A stretch of 64,000 nt of DNA, from the NCBI RefSeq assembly GCF_040054535.1, contig NC_090782.1:17414001-17478000 (forward strand). The letters are read 5' to 3'. Position 1 is the stretch's first letter, and each line of letters begins with the position of its first letter. Under the pieces are notes generated by a model, which saw nothing but the letters and a program-made list of their open reading frames with translations, was not told the origin of the DNA and did no database searches. The stretch comes from Antennarius striatus (taxonomy: Eukaryota > Chordata > Actinopteri > Lophiiformes > Antennariidae). Shown piece after piece: positions 44,700 through 64,000 of this stretch. Position numbers and translations under genes: made by a program.

Positions 44700-45267
44700 C
44701 GTTTTCCCCACAGGACTTGAATGCAGCACAAACCCTCCCACAGAAAGAGAGGGGAGCCGCGCCGAAGAGCAGCGGCAGAGTCCTCCGTTAAACACACACA
44801 CACACACACACACACACTCTCTCACACACACACTCTCACACACACACACTCACTCACACTCACACACACTCACTCTCTGCTCTCCACATCCCACGCACGC
44901 AAATGCCAGGACTCTCACACACATGCAATCCGCCATCAGTCCGAACTGCGTGCCGCCGCCGGTGGCAGCCCTCACCGCGTCTCCGTGACACACAGCCGGG
45001 AACCCGCCGGGAGAGGAGCTCCTGCTGCCGTCACAGCACCGGGGAGAGCACGGCGGACACACAGGCTCCTCGGCTGACGGGAGGCAGACATCTGTTAGCA
45101 CTTCCAGGGAAGAGAACAGACAGAGGAGGGGAAGTTAGTGAATGCAGTGCATTCCAGCTTCTGGTACTGGAGGAGGAAGAGGAGGAAGAGGAGGAAGCTC
45201 CTGTCCGGAGAGGCTGATGGAGCACCGTGACCCCGGACAGTAGGTCCACTCCTGCACAGGAGCCAGG
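44700..45267 (+). promoter_or_regulatory. CpG-rich block: candidate promoter and non-coding first exon
   Basis: CpG is frequent from 44750 to 45260 (CCGCGCCG, GTGCCGCCGCC, CCGCCGGGAG), unlike the AT-rich flanks. The block ends in a strong donor CAGG|GTGAGCC (GT at 45268-45269). Short upstream-type frames start at ATGCAGTGC (about 45141) and ATGGAGCAC (about 45217), both soon stopped, so the exon would be 5' UTR. A GAGGAGGAAGAGG purine run lies at 45170-45197. No downstream coding exon was found in the remaining 18.7 kb, which would then be a long first intron. A CpG block without a gene is the alternative. Confidence 0.42.
44791..44878. repeat. (AC)n/(ACTC)n patch inside the CpG-rich block
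   Basis: AC runs broken by CTCTC and CACTCAC units. Confidence 0.93.
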
Positions 45268-45278
45268 GTGAGCCAACT

Positions 45279-50599
<5,321 letters not shown>

Positions 50600-50601
50600 T
50601 A

Positions 50602-50697
50602 CAGTAATCCCTCGTTACTCACTGTTAATGCATTACAGGAACCACCCCCAAATAACAAAATTCCGCAACACTGCAACAAACTCATGAGGGATTACTG
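50602..50697. mobile_element. Tigger/Tc2-like MITE, 96 bp
   Basis: Ends CAGTAATCCCTCGTTACTCA and GAGTTTGTTG-type interior with GAGGGATTACTG at the right; the outer 12 bases are a perfect inverted pair. TA duplications sit at 50600-50601 and 50698-50699. It shares 20 identical interior bases with the 365-bp element at 37705, so it is a shortened family member. Confidence 0.88.
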
Positions 50698-50699
50698 TA

Positions 50700-52248
50700 A
50701 TCTCGATTTTAAAAACTGTTTCCTAACGTCGTCTTTAAATATGGTGTCTGGTTAAGATTATGATATGTGAGGAGCATTCAGTACCTTTTCTACTTCACAT
50801 AAATATGTTTTTACTTCATGCATGAGAGCATGTTAGTCTTTCCAGCCATGATATTAATCATATTTTACGGCAGCTGAGCCAGGCAGACATTGCCTTTTGA
50901 ACTGCGGGGGGAAAAAAACCCCAGCTGTGTCCTGTGGACTGACTGATACACACATCTTTCAAACCATCCAACCCTCCACGGGCCCTGAGATAGTTTTCTA
51001 ATCTATTGTGTAATTATCAAAGACAGTCAAGCACACATTCAGTTTTTGGAGTCACCCTTTTTTTTGGCTATTGGGTAACCCAAACGTCACCTGATCGAGA
51101 TAATCACGTTCAGAATCCACTAACTGCTCACACGTCACGTCAGCAGCCTCTCCTTATTGATCTGTAACTGTTCTACGATCGTAAATGTAACGTCACATCA
51201 TTCCTGAGTTCCACGTGTGGTTTGTGGTTAGATGACCTCAACTGTGTGCTGGGGTATTAAGTACTGGATTAATTAATCATCCTTCAATGGTTTCCCGTCG
51301 TCCTCAACCGTTAACAGTAAGTTGGGCTTTGAGCCGAGCTCCGATGCGCTCAGTTGGCTGTTTGAAGGATGATGATGCATTTAGATCAAGATTAATGTGA
51401 TTATTTACTCTGCCTTTTTTGTTTATGGAGCCCTCTCAAGTATTGTCTGCTTCCCTCCCTCTTCCTCTACTCTCATTAAAAAATTGGTCTTTGAACCTCA
51501 TGAATCCATTTTAAATGTCCCAGTGAGCCGTCAGAATAAATGAAGATTAAACATTCATGCCTCTTTGCATCCTCATATCGGTCCACAACCTCCAACACTC
51601 TTCTCTCTCCACTGTTGGATTCCTATGTTAGAACTAAAGCAGACTTCCGTCTTTTCTTTAGCCGCTGGACTTAAACCACACAATCATTTGATCAAATCAC
51701 TTTCCTGAGGTGGAGATCAGGAGAACTAAGAACTGCTCAGTGAGGGTGTTCACACCAATTGTCTCTGTTTGATTCACTTCCTCTCTTTATGCTTTTTAGT
51801 TTTTCCTGTTTGCTTTGTTTCTTCCCTAGAAGAGCAAGGGAATGGAACAGGAGGGTGAGAATCCACATTTAATCCCTGTCCTTGCTTTATAGGATTAGTT
51901 TTTCCGTTTTTGTGGGACGAACTGACCAAGATCTGAATCATAAGATCTCATGTTTGCATGTAAAAACATCAAAGTTCCCATGAAATCCCCATAGAGGCTT
52001 TTTTTAATGGTATGAAAACACGTCACATGCTGGTTATCAACTATACATCAGTGTCCGACCCATTTTCTATAGGGAGGCTTGTTCTTTAAGGAATTTCACA
52101 GATTGCTATTTTCCATATTTCTAGCTTTCTGTAAGGAAAGCAGCGATACATATATGGAGTGGCGGCAGGCAGAGGGGAAGATGGGAAATGATTGTTTAAA
52201 TAATCCACCAAGTTGTGAGGATGTGTTGAGGAGCTGAAGTGTATTGAG

Positions 52249-52250
<2 letters not shown>
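50700..52250. other. gene-free region
   Basis: Nothing recognised; open frames are short and without domains. Confidence 0.5.
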
Positions 52251-52325
<75 letters not shown>

Positions 52326-52331
52326 GTGTGT
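52251..52331. repeat. (TG)n microsatellite
   Basis: About 40 TG units with one CG interruption. Confidence 0.97.
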
Positions 52332-55044
52332 ACGCAGCGTAGCTTGAGTTGTCTGCCTGCTCCAGCTCCCGAGCTTCCCTCCATGTACGGCTCTTTTATA
52401 CTCCATCTACATAAAAAATAGATATGTCCATTCCCATTCCTGCTGCTTGATGAAACCCAAGTCCAAAAATGAAGGTTCATGTAAAAAAAAATCCCAAAAT
52501 AATTGAAAAATACAAGTATATTAATTTTTATGGTATTTTTGTGCAAAGGTAGATAGAATTTGTGCTTCTTTGTCTAGAAGTGGATGAAAATATTTTCATT
52601 TTCTGTGCATTCCTCTGGAATGAATAGTGAGTGAACAGGATGTGCGGCTTAAGTGCTTCTAGCTAACTGCTACCTGCTAATGAACGAAAGAGATGATTTG
52701 TATAATTATTGCAGATTTTCATGACATTTTATTCCTTCGTCATATTCGTCTTTATGAAGCGGAGGTACATCAGGGTCCAGACGTCCTATTTTGCTGAACT
52801 GTGATCATTAGTGATTTTGAGGTTGTAGCTTAAAGGCACTGAGACCATCTGCCCACTGACAAAAAGTGTTACACATTACCTCATTATGGAGATGGTAATT
52901 TGAGCTGGGTTGCTATTTTCAAGTGACCTTTTAGTTTGATGGGAAACAGAAGTGTTGTCACTCTGGATATTTTGCTTTGTAGAATGAGTGAAAAATGGAG
53001 CTCGACAGTGTTAGACGGTGATCAAAATTAGAATGGATGTTTGCAGTGTTTTTAATTTCCAAGTCTGGGTAGTAATGAAAATATCAGTCAACTTTGAACA
53101 GTATTTGAAGGATACAACAGTCTAATAAAAGAAATCTAATGGCGTACCTTAGGTTTTTATTGGATTTGTAAATCGTCAGACTTCTTTTTGTGCATTTATG
53201 AGTCAGTCTCATTACGCCCAGACAGGGTGGAACATATTTTTTGCTTTTGTCCAGCCTATTTTTTGAAAAATATGTCAAACCCTGGAAGAAAACTCTCTGC
53301 TGTGCTTTGTTTCTGAATCACTTGGACCAATACATCTGCTGCTGCATGTGTTCACATGTAACAGACGTGATGAGATTGTACACAACAGACCGTGGTTCCT
53401 CCTTCTCCCTTTCCTTCTTCCTCTTGTCTTCCTCTGTCTTCTTCTCTTTGGTAAGATCATTTTGCCTGTCAGAAGTGTTTCATCTGAGATAATCTGCAGA
53501 GGATTTTTTTTTTTTGCTTTGAACAAGCGAGTTTCTATTCTGATGTTTGTGGCAGTATAGAGGTTATATTTACCCAGAAAAAAAGCAGGACCATTTCCTC
53601 CTGTCCTTGGTTCGTCTTTTGTAGATGCAGCTGCATGCTGCATTGGAGGCGTTATGTCAGTATTGATCACAATCTGTGGATCTGTATGTAGGAATATCTC
53701 TGCATGCCTCATGCATATGAACATAACATTGTCTGTTCACCGCCTCCTTGTCACATTCTCTCAGTTTGACAGGTGCACTTTTTGACCCGTGCTGTTGGCA
53801 ACGATTTGACATGAAGAGGAAAATCCACTTGTTGACATCAGGGGATGCTGTGATTTGAAAAGTATTGCATGTAGCTGGTTCTCTGCTCAATTTCATGAGA
53901 CGACCATTAGCTAGGAATGAATTATTCATCGCTTTTTATTTTTCTCTTAGAAAAATGTTGATGGCAGAATCAGAGATCAGCCTGTTCTGCAATGAAAGTC
54001 AGCGTCTGTGACAGCGCGCTGTCAGAACCCGCCTCGTCTCTTTCAAAGACAGCCCTGCCTCCATTGCTTTCCCTCTGTCCTGTGCAGTATACACCGTCTT
54101 TCACCCTCCCTTTGCTTTTGTCTTATGCCGAAACATCGCATCAAATTCGTTGTCAATGGATATCTTGACTTGTGTCAACGTGGGGAATGCAGGCTTGTCA
54201 GAGTGAACAATTCCTAAAGAGCGCTTGAATAATTTGTATACAGGATGTAGTTGTGGTTGTGTCTGTTAGCATAGTTGAGGCTTATTTTTTGGTGCAGTCC
54301 AGTGTGTGTTTCTAACTCTATCCAGCATGCTGTTTCATCCCTGTATGCCCATTGCTTAGTTCCTATGTGATGTCAGAACAGATTTGTTTTCATTGCGCAG
54401 TCTGGGGCGAATTATTCCGCGCCCATAGCTGTACTAAGATGTTATAGAAGGCCTTTCATAGGCTGGTATCAGGTCATGATATCGTGACCCGCCTCAGATG
54501 TAGGTTGCTTTTCCCCTTTTCTGACATCATGAACTTTTGCTGTTTCCCAGGAGTCGTTTGAGGCTCCCGTCTTGCTTCCTTCCCCCCGTTTCATTTTAGA
54601 GGCCGAAAATTTTTAGATGACTGAACAGCAAAGGGAGCAAGAGCAGTCCTCTATGTTGGTGCCTTTCTTCTTTCTTTTTCTCCTGGAGGCCCTTTTGGAG
54701 AGCAGCTGAGTCATCATCTCCTCCTTCTCTTCATCCATAATCTAATCCTGCTCCTCCTTCCACCTCCTTCCGTTGTCTCCTTAGGCATCACCTGGGAGGT
54801 GACAATCTGTATCTGTCTGTCTGTCTATTTATCTATATGTACATACCTATGTGCTAGGTTTTGGCATTAATCATAGTTCACGTGTACATGTTTGTGATTT
54901 TTTTCCCCCTTTTAGACACTGCTAATAGTCAGAGTCGTCCCACAGACGGCTTCGACAGCAGCACATTTGTTGATGCAATCGCTCTCGATTTGAAATTTAC
55001 TCTGGAAAGATGAGAGATTTTGGCTGTCAACCAGTCATCTAAGA
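52332..55044. other. gene-free region
   Basis: No exon recognised. The minus-strand frame at 53724-53275 is Lys/Arg-rich sequence from a pyrimidine tract and lacks a domain. Confidence 0.5.
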
Positions 55045-55045
55045 T

Positions 55046-55079
<34 letters not shown>

Positions 55080-55101
55080 ACACACACACCACACACACAC
55101 G
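55045..55101. repeat. (AC)n microsatellite with CG interruptions
   Basis: AC units broken by ACGC and CACC. Confidence 0.95.
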
Positions 55102-55398
55102 GGAGTACAGTCTCTGTTCCTGACTTTCGACAAATCTATTTCTAAGGCTTCCTTCCGTGGCTCTGTCAGGATGTGTAATCCCTCCTCACCTTCCCTAAAC
55201 CATCTCACATCTCTGCTTTCTGTTTTCATGTCATCTCTGCTTTGCTTCTATTTATATTTTTTGCATACTTCTGTGTTTCCCTGTCTCCTCAACGTGTTTT
55301 GCGGCATCTCCATTTGACTGTTTTCTTTTTTTCCACTTGGTCAGCACCTTCATGTGTGCTCCTCTTCCTCTCTTCAAAACACTTGAGTTCTTTTACAG

Positions 55399-55559
55399 AG
55401 GACCTCATTCTTGCATTATCTAATCTCTCTGAAGACATGGCACAGATACAGGAGCTACTACTTCTACTTCAGAGCTACAAACAGGCTCTGATTTCCAGAC
55501 CAACATCACATCATTGTCTAACCGCCACAAAGAGGAAAATTGAGGAACTACGTTTGTGA
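55399..55559 (+). CDS. isolated exon-like frame, possible terminal exon
   Basis: After a pyrimidine-rich stretch ending TTCTTTTACAG there is an open frame of 53 codons to TGA. It has the composition of a real helical protein: EDLILALSNLSEDMAQIQEL, LLLLQSYKQALIS, then ATKRKIEELRL. Leu/Ile heptad spacing suggests a coiled coil. The frame would join an upstream exon ending in phase 1. No other exon of such a gene and no nearby poly(A) signal was found, and I do not recognise the family. It may be a terminal exon of the gene that may start at 44.7 kb, a pseudo-exon, or chance. Confidence 0.25.
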
Positions 55560-56703
55560 TGAAGGATTATCTTCACAGGTTTTGTTCAGTCATTTCGGCG
55601 AATGAGCACTGAATGTGATATTGATTTTAGAAGATTAATCAGCCATTAGCTGCTGTGATGTGCTGTGAGAGCAGATTGAGTGCTGGTTGTTGCTTGAGCT
55701 CCTATAATTGTCAAAGAGATCTTCCTGTAATTAACACTGTTAGATAATTAAGCTCGACCTCACTATTCTCACACTATTGTGCAGACACATACGGCGCGCC
55801 GGCGAGGCCATATATTGCTCCTGCCATTTATGCAAACACTGTCATTTCTGCACAAGATGAAGAGATTTCTCTTTGACTGTTTTGTTTCTCAGGAATGTGG
55901 TCACATTTTGGTTGAGGCTGTTTTTGACAGCCAGACGTCCTCAATTCAGAGGTCGCTGTCTTGGCTGCCGCAAGATTAGCGCCGAGTGGAGAGAGGGATG
56001 GGAAGTGGACCGGGCAGCGTGGCAGTTCCCAACGGCACAGGATTAGAGGGTGGGACAGTGAAATAGGCCATACAAACAGGCTCGGCTTAAATATGGACAA
56101 CAGTCCATAACATAGACAGAGCTGGCTGGCCCAGTGCATTTCATTAGGACAACATTATGCTGTAATCCCAGGTCAGCTGGCTGCATGTAGACAGACAAGG
56201 ATGGGTTTTTTGGTGAGGACACTTGTGGATATTACCGTTTTGACCTCGACACAGGGTAACACCATTTCAGTCATAGATGTACCCTATTTTATCATAGGTT
56301 TTTATTGCAAGAATGAACCAATGTGTCAAATCTGTGATGCAACAATGAAGATTCCAATCTGATCTTCGCTTTTATTTTAAGAGAGAAATTTGTAGAACAA
56401 AGCTGTGAGAGATTTGCAGAAGATATTCTAAGAACAGGTGGGCAGTATGAATTTTGTTGTCAGAGCTTTGATTTATGTTGCTTTAATTGATTTCAGGAAA
56501 TCAGGAGAAAGACAGGAGGGATGTGTCCTTGATGGCAGTTGGCACTTTGTTCAGCTCTTACTGTCAGATTTGTTAATTGCAGTTGAAGGAGACAGAAATG
56601 ACAAACCTTTCCAACAGCAGCTGATTCTGTAAGTCTAAGCCGTACAAGTTTTCTAGACTGTCGCTGTTATTGATTATCTTCTAACATGTGTTATAATCCA
56701 TCT
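55560..56703. other. gene-free region
   Basis: Nothing recognised. A small GC-rich spot (GGCGCGCCGGCGAGG) sits at 55794-55808. Confidence 0.5.
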
Positions 56704-57045
56704 GTCAATCCATCCATCCATCCATCCATCCATCCTCTAATCCACTTTGAGGGTCAGAGGATTTCTTCGACCTATCTCAGTTGGCTATGGGAGAAAGGCA
56801 GGGTACATCCCAGATGAGACGCCAGCTCATCAGCTCAAACAAACAGGCTCTTACACCTATGGACAATTTTTTGTGACCAATTTGCCTAAAGTGCATGTTT
56901 TTTTGTGGTGGGAAGAGACCAGAAAACCCAGAGAGAACCCATGCAAACATGGGAAGAACATACAAACTCCACACAGAAGGGAATCAAACCCAGAACCTTT
57001 ATTGCTGTGAGGGATCACAGCTACCTACTGCACAAGCGTGCTGCT
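56704..57045 (-). mobile_element. tRNA-headed teleost SINE, copy 3
   Basis: On the minus strand it reads from an A-box-like TGTGCAGTAGG, a B-box-like GGTTCTGGGTTTGATTCCC and TGTGTGGAGTTTGTATGTTC through to a (GGAT)n tail at 56735-56706. It is nearly full length and diverged. Confidence 0.75.
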
Positions 57046-63300
<6,255 letters not shown>

Positions 63301-64000
63301 TCAGGTTAATGTGTGTAATGGCCTGTACGTGTGTGTGTTCTCTGGACCATGGTGCGCCAGGGGTTTTAAGGTACCCCTACATGGTTTGATAGTCACAGAC
63401 TGACAATTCTCTCTGTAAATGTGTGATAACACACACACATACACACACACCCACACACACACACGAGTGTGCTTATGTAAAGCGTAGTGAGTGGGCATGG
63501 TGGACATAAGTGCGAGCAGCCATTTGAGGAGCTTTAATGGATGTTGTGTTTCTGCCCGTCTGCCGCTTCAGGAGGACGCTCGGCTGCATCTACACCCTCT
63601 CAAACACGCTTCCTGCTCGTTTGTCAGCGCTGCCCTACACCTGCAGCATGATTATACGTCTTACCCTCTTCCTGCTGCTGATTATTCTTCCAGGCCCTTT
63701 CTGGCTATAGATAATACACACATTTCCACAGACATAGATATAAGCTCCCTTATGTAGAGCTGAACAGGGATTAAGATGTTTATGAAAAATATGCACATCA
63801 TTTTTAGATAATGTCATCGATCTCCATTATCCAGTGAGTCACCAGGCACCAGGTTCCACTGGCCTACAGGTTTCTGTCTCATAATAAGAATGAGCTCTCT
63901 ACTGGTCTGTAGGTCGGTCCCACACTGTCCTGCTTCTGTAAATACTCCCTAGAACACAAAATGTGTCTTCATGTCTGGCTGAAAATAATTCCTGAGAAAT
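63301..64000. other. gene-free right edge
   Basis: An AC patch at 63431-63464; otherwise nothing recognised. The frame at 63491-63757 has no domain. Confidence 0.5.

Noticed and set aside
53275..53724. Minus-strand 149-codon frame with Lys/Arg-rich centre
   Set aside because: The basic stretch comes from a CTTCTC-type pyrimidine tract; no homologous domain or exon borders are visible.

Overview
The window is vertebrate nuclear DNA, almost certainly from a ray-finned (teleost) fish. Genes are split by GT-AG introns. Long AC/TG, TA, GATA and ATT microsatellites are abundant. The dispersed repeats are of types common in fish: a tRNA-headed SINE, a Harbinger-like DNA transposon, pogo/Tigger-like MITEs, two non-LTR retrotransposon fragments and a solo LTR. 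No species can be named from the sequence alone.

Genes sit almost entirely in the first 20.6 kb. At the left edge, two spliced exons on the minus strand (495-221) look like the 5' end of an unidentified secreted-protein gene. A repeat nest follows at 2.1-6.05 kb: a tRNA-Glu-like sequence, a Harbinger-like element, a decayed LINE, GATA and TA arrays and a SINE piece. It ends just before the promoter of ornithine decarboxylase antizyme 1 (plus strand, 6244-11009). In that gene the +1 frameshift site and the RNA pseudoknot behind it can be read directly. PEAK3 (minus, 14731-12083, four coding exons) lies tail-to-tail with it; OAZ1 and PEAK3 are also neighbours on human 19p13.3. Next is an intronless C2CD4-family-like gene (minus, 17778-16825) that keeps the N-terminal family motifs but has no C2 domain. 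Divergent from it is a seven-exon gene (plus, 19131-20510) for a small protein that resembles the fish oogenesis-related (Org) family.

A strong CTCF-type motif lies about 30 bases past the poly(A) signal of that last gene. From there to about 44.6 kb there is no recognisable gene: only unique AT-rich DNA, MITEs, a perfect 15-bp hairpin, a deleted LINE and a solo LTR. At 44.7-45.27 kb a CpG-rich block ending in a good splice donor may be the non-coding first exon of a long plus-strand gene. The remaining 18.7 kb would then be its first intron; it holds simple repeats, one small MITE, a SINE and one isolated exon-like reading frame at 55.4 kb.

The genes do not form one pathway. Antizyme is a polyamine-sensing feedback regulator, PEAK3 is a pseudokinase scaffold, C2CD4-like proteins are poorly understood, and the Org-like protein is probably germline-related by family only.
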